Positions 34,701 through 45,835 of a stretch of 64,000 nt of DNA are shown here, piece by piece. Within the stretch, counting starts at the first letter, position 1. Each line of letters starts with the position of its first letter. Both the position numbers and the translations under genes were made by a program. The DNA comes from Sphaerosporella brunnea. Taxonomy: Eukaryota; Ascomycota; Pezizomycetes; Pezizales; Pyronemataceae. The notes beneath the pieces are model-generated. The model was given only the letters and a program-made list of their open reading frames with translations. It made no database searches and had not been told where the DNA came from. The DNA lies in contig VXIS01000095.1 in NCBI GenBank assembly GCA_008704415.1, positions 1 through 64,000 on the forward strand, written 5' to 3'.

Positions 34701-37700
34701 GAACTTGATGACGTCCTTCCTAGCCTCGGCCAACGATTGCTGGTGGTCGCGAATGAGGAGAGCCGACATCTGAAGCAGCTCCATGCGAGAGTGATCCAGT
34801 CCCTGGGCATACAGTCCCTGGGCATGCTCATCACCAAGATCCCCAAGATTGGGTTTCCAAATATGCTTATGTACGTTCTCAATCAAGTTCTTATCCACCA
34901 GCTTCTCGCCTTTGATGACTGGAGAGCCCCTCTTCTTGTCCATTGCAAGGATAGGATTGACCAGATAGTGGAAGGCGAACGTCTTAGTCTCCTGGGAAGC
35001 GTTTGTGGAGTAGAGGCCTAAGCACTTGTTGATGATGTTCCGCCATTGTTCGATGGTTCCTTTGCAGATTATCTTCTCGTAAATGTGGTGCGTAAGGATA
35101 TTCGTGGTCCGAGCACGCTTATCCGACGTCGTTGCCTCAATGACCTATGTTTTTCATTAGCGCTTGCACGGAATGAAGATCGGAATGCTTTCTCACCCGG
35201 AAAAGGAAGTCCAAATCGTTATCAACCTCCGTCAAGTAAATCATGAAGATCTCCACTGCGGTCGCAGATGCCTGTTCAACCGCCAGTTTGATTGGAATTG
35301 GAACCTCTCCGGCCTTCGACTTCTCTCGGAGCTCTACCGCGACCTTCAAAAGACGATCCATCAAGTCTCGATTTGCTTGCATCCATTCTTTAGAAGCAAA
35401 CGGCGCCACAGACTTCACAATATTGATTGCATTGATAGTTGCAACATACCGCTCAGCATCAGTACGCTCATCAGGAGGCTCAGCATCAGGAGATTCCTTC
35501 AGGACAACCAAGTGTGACAATAATCCTGCAACGTCTTCCTGAAGCACATCGCGGAGCGGTTTGCTAAATTCCTTGTCACTCAGCAACTGGGCAAAAAGGC
35601 GGCCGTATTTCATATCAGTCATCTTCGGCTGGATGTGCTTCCATGATTCGCTCGGATATCTGTTGATGAATTTCAGGAGTGGTACTCGTACAGGACTGTG
35701 CTGTGTTCGACGAAGCTTTTCCTCGAGGTCGAGAACAATCGTAAATAAGTTGTTCATGAACCCAACTGCTGCTGGTGGCAACAAATGGAAAACATTCAAG
35801 ATCGCTGCAATGATCTTGATGACCGGGTTCTGCTCAAGCAACTTAGACGATGTCTGCTGAAGGAAACTAGTGTCGGCAAGAGTCTTAAGATGATCAAGAA
35901 GCCGAGCTCCTATCTCGACTTTGAAGTAATTTGTGAGAAGCTCCAGTAGACGTGCCAGTCCTTCCAATCCAGCCACATTCAACCTCTTCGGGTCGGAAAG
36001 ATTCATCAGGATAGGTCGCAGACCGCTCTGCAGAAGATCTCTCGGCAACTTATTCGTTTGCTGCAGCACACCCTTCAGACCATTATTAGCGGCCTCAATC
36101 ACTTCCGGAGCTTTGTAGTAAAGTGATTTGAAAAAGACGGAGATGATCCGTGCTCTTGAGGAAGCCTTGTCCGGAGTATTGAACTCTGGGGCAAGAATGG
36201 CCGTCGAAAGTAGCTTTATACAGACAACCCGCAGATTAAGGACCGATTCTGTTGTGCGATGCTCCGCAAGTCGGTTGTTGGAGAGTTGCTCGTCGTCTGC
36301 GTCCGCCAGAGCAAGAGCCTCCATCATCAGCCGGTTCATTTCTTCATTGAACTCCAGGAAAGATGGCTCGAGCTTGAGACAGTACGTAATGGCGTCTATG
36401 TATCCAATCTGACTAGCAAACGGCAGGGCTCGTAGAGGCTTGTTGAAAATAGGCGTCAAGAGCCGCTCCTTTACAGGCTGCATCAACGTATGCTTCGGCG
36501 CACCGACAATTTCCTCCAGAATGACAAAAGCGTTTTGAACCGTTTCTCGGACATGTTTGTTGGGGTTCGAGATTTCAACAAAGAGGAGCGCACAGAGATT
36601 GAAGCTCTTCGAGTGATATCTTGTGAATTCCTCTTTAGGAATGCCCTTGTTGCACGTCTGGAGTACCAACGTCAGAGTATCCTGTGCCGACTCCCGGGTA
36701 ATGGCCGGCAGGTCCTGCGGAATATCCTTGATAACGTAGAGCAACGCCCTAACGAAGTCGTTTTGCCGCTCCTTCAGCCATTCATCACCCAACTTGAGAT
36801 CCTCAACAAGCGACCGAATACCCTTGACGCCCCCAAACTTGGGATACCACTCTTCCTCATAGCAGTTGTGACAGAATGTTCTGGACAGGTATACGAAGAA
36901 CGGCAACCGATGCACCTTCTCTTCCGAACCAAAAAGCACCGCAGCAGCGTCGAAGATGACCTGCATGGCTTTCTTCGCCGTCTCTTGAACATCTTTCCGT
37001 TCCGACGACAGACAATCTCCGATAGCATCTGCTAGCACTCTGCTGTCGAGATGCATCGGTCCCTCTCCCCCGTCAACCGCGAAGGGCTGCTTGCGCTGCC
37101 GCATCTCAATTACGGCCCTTCCGATTTCCAGAATGGTGAAATGTCGACAGACATCAAACGCCAATGTAGAGGCCTCTTCTGCCAGTTGCTCAATAGCAGT
37201 AGCATGCATAACTGCTTGGATCAGTTTTCGGAGGATTGCTTCTTGCTCGTGCTTCTTAAACACCGATTTCGAGCGATCGGAAATCGCGACGACCGATTCT
37301 GACGCATCTGCGGATCCCTCATAGAGGTCGTTGGCGTACAAGCGGACCATTTGCAAGAAATCCTCCGGCAACTGATCGTAACCGATGAATAGTTTCAGGG
37401 TTGAGCTCAGATATCGTAGAGACTGCTGTTTGTAAAACAAGTCGGACTTCTTCTCCTGGTCGGTTTTCAGAACCTTCATCTCCACAATCTTGCTGAGCGC
37501 CAAATCCACCATGTGAAGGATGGGGAATGGCCGCTCGCCAGGTGCCCCAATGAGCTTGACGTTGATGCTAGAAGTATCGTCTGAGTGAGGCTTGTAAGAC
37601 AGCTCTGGCGGGTGAGTGAGGAATTTGCGATTTCGTCCTCCAAGTTTACCCAGAATCCGCATCGTAGTGTGACTGTGGAAGTGATTGTAAGGGAGCGGCT

Positions 37701-40627
37701 TGAGATGTTCCCATAATGCCGACATCAAATCGTCAATATATGGAGCCATGATCGGATCTAGGTAGTCCGGAGTGAGGTTATCCACACACAGCTCCAAAGT
37801 CTTGAGACCCTTGCTAACCAGCTCCTGGCCAGCCCGAAGAGCAACAACAAGTGGCTTCATCAGGTAGCTCAAGTGGGGCAACAAGTTACTCAGACGTGCA
37901 GGAACCGTGAGACACAACTCCACATACAAGTCTCGCTCTTGGGGTTTCCGCGCCGAATTGAGCTGCGTGTTCAGGTTCTCGAGGAGCACTTCCAGAAGAG
38001 GAAGTATCTCCTTGTAAAGGTGCTCGAACCTTCCACCACCAATGCTGCGGAAAAGAGAGCGAAGAAGGTAGAAGTAGTTCATCGGTTCAGCGGCGGTGGT
38101 TGCGAGGCTGAGGGATTTCAAGACGATATCCCGCACATGCGGGAGTAGCACGACCTCATTCTGTGCCGAAAAGAGCGTGACAGCCATGAAAGAGAGCTTG
38201 AAAAGCCTCAATAATACCTGAGACTTCTTGGGATCATCGGTACCGACATCCTCGATGTTGTTCATCAAAAACTGGAGTAACATTCCACAGAAGCTAGGGG
38301 ACGTGGCTTCGCTCGCCAGGAAAAATTGCGGCACATGCAGCAGAGCCGAATGCTCAAACATCATCTCGTAAAGGAAAGGAATCTCCGAATGGAAGACCTC
38401 ATGGAAAGTCGCCGGATCAATACAATGGAATACCGTGGCAAAGGTCTCCAAGAGCTCCTTTTCCTCTTTGCCGTTTGGCGCCATGAAGTGTGTGACAATC
38501 GTGTCCGAACTCTCCTGCGCATCAAGATCCTTGTAGTATCTGAAAACACGGGCGCCCTCTCTGAACAGTTTGATGATGATGTTTACCTCTTCCGCGCTGA
38601 AACCGAAAGCTACTTCATTCCAGTTCGACGGCATGTTCTCTCCCGGAGGTGACGGGGGATTGCAAGCCCGCAAGGAGAACAACATACTCTTCAATCCGTT
38701 CATCAAATTTTTGAAAAGAAACTTGTTGTCAGCCACAGGATCGGATCCACGTTCTCGAGGGTTTGAGGTCTTAATCGGGGTAGCCGTGAAAATGTCTATC
38801 TCGTCATAATCCTCCTTGGTGGTGTCCTCTGGTGGGTCCTCATCCATCTTCCCCTCTTCGCGTAGCTTCTTGTTTAGTTTACTTTGCTTGACCGCATTGG
38901 GATATTGACGGTTCATTGCCGCGAACTTCTCGGCGATGGCATCTAAGATCATGATCAAGAAGTGCCGAGCCTCCTGTTTATCCTCCAGCTTTGCGATGAA
39001 TTCGGCGAGATTCAACAAGAGCTTTGCGCTCATTGTCTGAAAACTGGTGCCAGGGAAGTTGTCATGGAGGTTTTTGGTGTAGACGTCCACAGTTCGCCTG
39101 ATCTGATCAGGCTTCAGCTGTTCACGCACATGATGGATCAAGTCCGCGAGCATGCTGTACGCCAAAGGCCTGGGTACAGAACGGTCAGCCAAAATCACGG
39201 CATTTCTCGTGGGCGGGAGACTACCTCATGGTTTCGTAGACCGTCAGTCCATCCCCAATCAAGACTCGCTCGTCAAGTAACTCGTCAATTTTCCTGAGGA
39301 AAATCCGCCGGAAATTGAAATTGATGATGTGGCGAGTCGCCACTAGCAATTCCTAGCACAACAATCAACATCGCGGTCAACCATCAACTGCAACCATGAA
39401 ATCCATACCTTTCTAGCACCTGATCTCTCCCTCGGACAGTCTTTCAACAGCCGCACCACAATGTCTGGCAGTGACGGTAGGAAATCGGACAATTGATTTG
39501 CATAAACCCTAAGAACATACGCGAGGAAACTCATGGTCTAACTCATGGTCAGCTACAGAAAACACAGCAGCGAGGCGCACCGAAGATCTGACCTTAACCT
39601 GTGCAGTGATGAACTCCCCGAACGCTACCCGGTTCTTGATCCTTGGACTGACACCAGTAAAGTTCTTACCCTTCTCTTTCGCAAACTCGTGCGCTTCCTT
39701 CTGGGGGCCGGCCTGGAGCTGCAACATGTCCTTGATCAAGGGCGCAAACAGTTTCACGTTCTTGTTCACCGAGTTTCTATGAGCTTGGAACAAGCTCACG
39801 ACGATGATGGGACATTCAGCCAACACCTTGAAGCTCTGCATCCCCTTGGTCAACATCTTTGCAGGCTGCTGAGCGTCAGCTGCCGGGTCTGCACCGGGTA
39901 CCAGAGGTGACATTGGGTAGTTCTGGGAGTTGCCAGGTGTACCGGGTATCGCAGGAGTGGCTCCCAATGCTGCCGGAGTGTCGAATGTGTCTTTAACGGC
40001 CTTGGGCATCTGGCTAAACATGTCCATTATTAGGTCTAGGAAAGGCTGGACTTGATCTCCTAGCTGTTTTTGGTATGTCCTCTGGAAGTCCATGATGGTC
40101 TTCATGCAGAGGACCGCATTCTCCTCGTTCTCGGTCCGGACAAGGTCCATAAGGAGTGTCAGGACATCTGTTCGCCATGGTTCTAATGCTTCTGGTGGTG
40201 TGAAGGGCAGTCTATGTATCGTGTCAAGGATCATATTCCGGAGTTTCTACTCGGCGACAAGACGAGTCAGCAGATGGCCTGGAACGCACAACCACCGCAC
40301 CATCGCAGGAGCATAATAGCGCAGGTCTCTCACCTGTTCCGGAGATGTGGAGATGAAAACCGGAGGTCCTTTCAATATCTGCAGAAATACGGGCATGATT
40401 TTCTGCAGAAACTTGGTGTACTCTGATGGCACCGTGTGGGTGAACAGATCTATCGAGTCCCGAAGCTCGCTAGCTAGCTGTAGCTTGGTCTTGACATCTA
40501 TTGCCACCATCTATCAGTCTCTGTACCTCGAGGCTCTCCCGACAGCCTTCATTCCATATGGGGTATGCGAACCTGTGTTAGGATCGGGCAGCCTGGCGGC
40601 ATAGACATCTGCACCCGCGCCCGCCAT
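28786..40627 (-). CDS. TRA1: TRA1, transcription-associated PIKK pseudokinase, complete
   Basis: Complete 3787 aa Tra1 (yeast protein about 3744 aa), the activator-binding scaffold shared by SAGA and NuA4 acetyltransferase complexes. Exons: 40627-40573, 40497-40334, 40246-39593, 39537-39409, 39352-39225, 39169-35197, 35144-30786, 30738-29104, 29052-28786; the sum is 11364 nt, divisible by three. The start gives [18 protein letters not shown] joined to [14 protein letters not shown]. The N-terminal ~2700 aa are HEAT-like helices. FAT follows, then a kinase-like domain with conserved [20 protein letters not shown] and [20 protein letters not shown] blocks (around 29900-29650) and a FATC ending WMPYL. 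Members of this family lack kinase catalytic residues. Intron 8 (29103-29053) is a multiple of three and reads through, so naive ORF calling misses it. The 3' half (28786-35384) lies in the inverted repeat. Confidence 0.96.
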
Positions 40628-41896
40628 GGTCGCCAGAGTTCCGTACACCAGGTGCGCTGCTGAAGTTCCTCACGACAAACCGGCAAGCTGAACGTCTCAG
40701 TGCTTCGATATAGGGGTGGGATTTCTAGTGATAGGGGTTGAATGGAGATGATAATCCACGGTAACTCGTCAAGGTCGGGTCGTTGGTGGGAAGTGGGAAC
40801 TAGACTGGAGGTGCAGAACAGAGCGTCAGCCTCGTGGTGTCAGGAAAGCAACGTCGACGGGCACCGAAGTTGCGCGTGCCATGCGCGCCACCTGCGGGCT
40901 TGCAGTGCTTTTAGAACCTACATGAAAGAATGAGGGGCTGAGCAAATAATAGCTATGGCTATTCACGGACTTGCTCGAGTGTCAGAATGCGCGTGGAGGA
41001 TTGAGAGACTTTAAAGAGTGTTTCCTGGTGGATCGCCTACCACATGCGACGCGGTCGTGAAGTGCTTAATAAGCAGCGAAGATGCAGCCTGATAAGGTTA
41101 AGCTCGCTGTTTTGAATGCAGAGCCGCAACTAGCTAGAACGTCAACAGGCAACAGCACACCGTCCTGGATATCGCAAAGAAGGAGCCTCAAAAAATCCGG
41201 GATTCGGTGTCGGTGGGGTTGCGCCGCTGTCTGCGTCAATCAACGAGTTTTGAAGCTGTGGGAACGGGCCTAAAGGCACATGGACCAATCTACAGTCACC
41301 CAGCTTTCCGTCTGGACTCTAAAATGCAATTTGAAGGAGGGATTTTAGAACTCTCACATTATGGTTGGCTGCCTAGTTGCTGCGTATACACCCGGCCGGA
41401 GGGAAAAAGTTCTTAAGAACACAGAGATTTGGTGATCTCTTGCCCCACCCTGGATGGGAATAACACCTCAGCTTCGGGCGGCTCACGACGGACGCTGGAG
41501 GCCTTTGCACAATCAGAACACGCCATACAACCGGATAATTGAAGTCAGGTGATGCCGTTATGAAAACGTACGAATGCATCCAGATACACAACCACTGATA
41601 GTTTACCGCGTCGTTTGTCTGCAGTGTGCTTCTGAAGCGGCACGCAGCTGACCAGACATACCCGAGAAGCACTACGTTTTATCGGATTCATAGCCCTCTC
41701 AACGGCCGCTTTGGACCGGCCATACCACTTTGATAATGCGTATTTGCTTGGCATTGCTAGACTCGAGAAGAGACAAATAATAAATCAGGGTACCTATTGT
41801 AAGAAGTATGTTCCAATGTGTTCCGATGGGCAGTCGGTGAAACATTATGACCGTGGTCACGGAAGGGCACTCTGCACCCCTGGCACTCCACAGGGC
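40628..41896. other. Intergenic region between TRA1 and TFC1
   Basis: It lies upstream of TRA1 and downstream of TFC1, both on the minus strand. No gene, tRNA or repeat recognised. The TRA1 promoter should lie in the part just above 40627. Confidence 0.5.
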
Positions 41897-43945
41897 CTAA
41901 TCCTCCTCTTCCTCATCTTCTCCAAGCACATCGAAATCACCTTCGTCATCATCTTCACCGTCAAACCCTACTCATTTGTTAGCTCAAAATTTCGGCTACC
42001 TGTATGTGTCACTTACCGATGTCGCCCTGGTTTATGTATTCGGCCATCATTTGCTGCACGCGGCCGTCAACTTGCCCCTGTGTGCTTGGTAGCTCCAGTT
42101 CTTCCTCCCATTCTCCGTTAGCTTCTTCTTCATCCGCTTCCTCGTCCTCTGCAACACCGGTGGTAGCTTCATCGGTATCAGCCTGGGCGGCCGCTTTGGA
42201 GGCAGCGCCTCCTCTCCTGCTATTGAGCGCATGCCTGATAATCCGATTCCCAGTGCGTCGCTTCTCAGACCGAACATCCCTATCCTGTGCTTCCCTTGCT
42301 TTTCGAGCCGCCTCTTGATCCTCATCTTCGCTCTCTTGCTCGAGGATTGAAACACACTCAGAATCAGGCAGGACTTTCCCTTCAGAAATCGCCATTATTT
42401 TGGCTTTCATAATTGCTTTGATCTTAGAGATAGTGCTTTCGCGATACCAGCCGTCTTGAGGCTATGGATCCGTGTATTAGAGTGAAAGCCAGAAGATGAT
42501 CCAAGAAATCCACACTTACATCGCAGGTTTTCCTAAGATTTTCTGTATTTATGAGTTGCTGTAATAAGGGATCTGTGATGTCACATAATTGGAAGCATCT
42601 GCCGTCCCTGATCAGATGCTGGCCATCAAATATATGGCTGTTATCCTGATTATGGCCAACTGAATAGGACATCCTCGACTTGTGCGTTTCAATTTGGAAG
42701 AAAACGCTCTGGTACTTGCGGTACTTAGGATTTCTGCGTGGATCGACTCCATAGATGACACATGTATCTCTCCAAGGTCCCGCGCGCCACATGTAAGCCA
42801 CATGCGCCATGGTAAAGCGAACCATAGTCTGGAGACGTTTAGGGAAGTTGTTATATAGTGCACGTCTGGTCCAGATAGGCCTCTTCTCGAACAGAGCCCG
42901 CAGTTCATCCACGCATTCCTTGTGCAATGAATCCAGACGCTCATAAGGAGGTACATCAGACGGCTTAGTGGGGATTTCGATAATGGAAATGTGAACCATT
43001 GGTGTCAGGGTCTTTGGGGCTGCTTGAAAATTAAGCAGAGCCGTTTTGCCGTCTATCAACGCTCTCTTGACAGCTGGGTTCTGCCGGTAACTGCAGTGCA
43101 TGTTAGTCAGTGACAGCAAAAGACCAGAAAACAGACGTACTAATATGTGTGAGGTATGACGGTATTTGAGAACATTGGCGGGGGGAGAATTTCAGTATCT
43201 GGTTTGCCTCTGTCCTGACTGAGTTCGAATCGCCGAATAGCTTCGTCTACGTGCTTGTAAGCTCCGGGCGCTGTGTCCAAGGGGCATTAAATAACGTACA
43301 ATCTCCATCAATTAGTGTATCCTTCATTTTCGCAATGAACCCAGACCGCGATGAATTCCATTGGAAGTTCGCCATGTCTGTATCAAGTCATCACACTACT
43401 CGAGTCCAGAGAACTTAGGAGCGAACCTCGAAAGCGCACCGTTTTATCGATGGTACCGATTGCTTCCACCTTGTACTTCCCTTTGCTGGCTTTTAACTTC
43501 TCCGGCAGTGTCTTTCGGGCCCATGCAGTTGAACCATCCTGTTTGCTGATTTGATCGCTTTCACCCGCACTCCTCTTAATCTTCTTTCTTCGTTTAGGAA
43601 CAGTGACCTTGAGCAGTACATTATTGGAAGGCACGGATCGCGATTCAATGGGTGGCTGCATTGGGTCTTCTGGTCGAAAGCGTAAGTGAAGGGCCATATT
43701 GCCATTGGCGGCTGCGAGCTGATCCCACAGTCAGGCATGCGTTTTCATGGCTGGGAGTCGGAGATTCCCACCTTATTGAGAGCTTCTTGGCCTCCAATCG
43801 TCGCAATTCCCTTTTCTAGACTTTGGATGCTTCCAGGGTGCTCGATACATATAAGCCGTTTGTCTGGTATAGGAATCCATGGCGCAGATGGAATGTGTGT
43901 TACAGGCGGATGACTGGGAGGTCTGTTTAAGCTGCTGGTTGCCAT
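41897..43945 (-). CDS. TFC1: TFIIIC subunit (Tfc1/Sfc1, tau95 family)
   Basis: 583 aa homologue of the TFIIIC tau-A subunit that binds the A box of tRNA genes for RNA polymerase III. Exons: 43945-43772, 43718-43427, 43377-43300, 43261-43141, 43090-42520, 42461-42017, 41967-41897 (1752 nt, in frame). It shows the N-terminal triple-barrel region (RLICIEHPGSIQSLEKGI, LHLRFRPEDPM), the DNA-binding HTH region (KRPIWTRRALYNNFP, VAYMWRAGPWRDTCVIYGVD) and a Glu/Asp-rich C-terminal tail typical of the family. Intron 3 would be only 38 bp (43299-43262), unusually short, so the junction around GD|SYKHVDE is the least certain. An upstream in-frame ATG at 43972 is possible. Confidence 0.9.
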
Positions 43946-45081
43946 CTTTGATTCGAAACAATGAAGATTCAATGGTGTGGTGTGCTGTGGCGATTCGCAG
44001 CTGGTAAGGAATTGGGTGGGGGTTGGTGAGCACGCGTTCGAACTTTCAAAACGTCAAAGGTGGGGGGAACGTGTAGAGTAGACGAAGGTGGGATGAGGAA
44101 GCCCTAAACCCATCTTGTCACACCCTCGTCGCTCAGCCTTGTTTTTTGCCAACATGGGCATCAGTCCAAACTGCGCCAGATGATTCTGGCGTACTCACAC
44201 TATTCTTGCTCAAGATCTCTACCCTTATTCTGCTCCACTAACGGGGAAAGAAGTGGTGGCTTTGACGACGAGCTCGACAAGCAGTGATTGGCCAGCACAA
44301 CGTTCGTTTTTTCCCTCACAAGGAAAGACGTTTGTCTTTTGAAAAAGATTCGCACGGCCAGCCGCAGAAAAAGGATTTCACTCGTCCCCGGCTTCAACTC
44401 GACACTTATGCGATTTTCCGGGGTGATCGCCGTCGCCGTTCAAACAGGCCACTAAGCAGGTAGTTGTGTTTTGACAGTCGGCGGTTTATTTAACGCAAAA
44501 GCGAAGCTCCAGCCCGCGCAGAGAGCGGCATGCTGTCTCATTGGACCGATAGATGCTCACCTGCTCACGAAGCTGCTGTGCTCGACACGTTGCGAACTCC
44601 ATGCGCTACGGGACGGGCTGTTGTTCCCAAGGTGCGGAGTAAAGTAAAGTAAAGTAACTCAAACACGCGTTTCAAGCACGTGGACGGCTTGCAAGTTGTG
44701 CCGCACGTCTAACCGTGAACGACAATTTGCTTCTCGGCAGCCCAGCGGAAATCGCCTGTTGAGGCTCAATTAGCAGCCATTACGCTCGCTGCTTGCTAAG
44801 TACTCGTTGTATGTGTACATAAGCGACACCGCCTGCTTCGATGTTCAAGATACCCATATCCACAGCCAAAACTGCTGCCGCCCGTTACGATGTAGCGATG
44901 CAGCTGTGCCGTACGCGGGAGGTTTGTGAAGAAGCCCGAGTGAACCAGAGGCAGTGCGGCAGAGTGGCCCATGGGAGAGAGCTGTTCGGACCGCACCAGG
45001 GCCCACCACTTCCCGTCACTGCTGCGAGCCAGTCGCCAACTCAACCCAGACCAATTCAAACCTCCGATTGAAACGGACGCT

Positions 45082-45131
<50 letters not shown>

Positions 45132-45835
45132 CAGACGGAACACCTCCCACCCCCTGGGCACGCAGCTGCTTGCTGAAACGAACCATCCAACCCTAAGTAA
45201 AATAGCAACTGCCACCACGTCTTCGGCCTGCTTCTTGTCTTGTCTTGATCACTCCTCCCACCTTCGCCCGCATCGAATCAGAACGTCACTCGGTCACCAC
45301 CCCCCCCCCCACCCCCCCCAATCCCCATCACCAGAAACTCCTCCTCCTCCTTCTCCTCCTCCCACTCCCACTCCTCCCGCTTCCTCCCGCTTCGTGCTGC
45401 CTGTTTGCACCCGCTGTCGCCCCCCCCCCCCCCGGCCTCATATCCCTTGTCCAGCGACAGACCCAACAGATAGATAGAGTGCGCGCCTATACCGAGACCT
45501 GCTAAACCAATACTCTCGCACCCTACAAAATATTTTGGTGTTGCTTGCTTCTCGTTGGTCTCTGTTACCCCACAGCTATCACCCACAACCTCAATCGCAG
45601 AATCACGTCCAGACACCACGCAGAGAAGCACCTCTCACCCCCTCGTCAACCCCTACCTGATCTCCTCTGCATTCGTCTGGTCCCGCCAATTGATGAGCCT
45701 GGCAGCCCGGAACGATACTTTCCAACAACCGCCGCACTCGTCGATTCAGCAGCCCCTGGAAGCCTCGCTCTCCGTCGACCCCTCTAGCTGCTGTATAGCT
45801 AGAGCCCCCCTAATAAATTCATCGTGGATTTCAAA
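43946..45835. other. Divergent promoter region and long 5' leader of the RTS1 homologue
   Basis: It separates TFC1 (-) from the PP2A subunit (+). It contains an AGTAA repeat (about 44638-44658), a CAAG microsatellite, C runs (about 45300 and 45420) and a CT-rich stretch (45335-45390), which suggest a core promoter and a long 5' UTR for the + gene. Open frames here are low-complexity and I call none. Confidence 0.5.
45083..45130 (+). repeat. (CAAG)12 tetranucleotide microsatellite
   Basis: Twelve perfect CAAG units in the leader of the RTS1 homologue. It gives spurious repetitive open frames on both strands. Confidence 0.95.

Larger units (their letters stand above)
17521..35384 (-). repeat. 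Right arm of giant inverted repeat
   Basis: Reverse complement of the left arm. It is 344 bp longer, mostly because of a ~367 bp insert at 23627-23993. TRA1 (28786-35384) matches almost perfectly. Flanking intergenic DNA differs mainly in homopolymer lengths, for example a G run of 12 at 6607-6618 against 14 here. The DUF3433 block at 19546-24228 has many one-base indels and substitutions. Sequence beyond 35384 is unique in the window and continues into the N-terminal part of TRA1, so this arm is joined to normal chromosome. Confidence 0.95.

Noticed and set aside
45071..45218. Repetitive open frames across the CAAG array on both strands
   Set aside because: They are translations of the microsatellite, with repeated ACLL or ASKQ residues and no conserved flanks.
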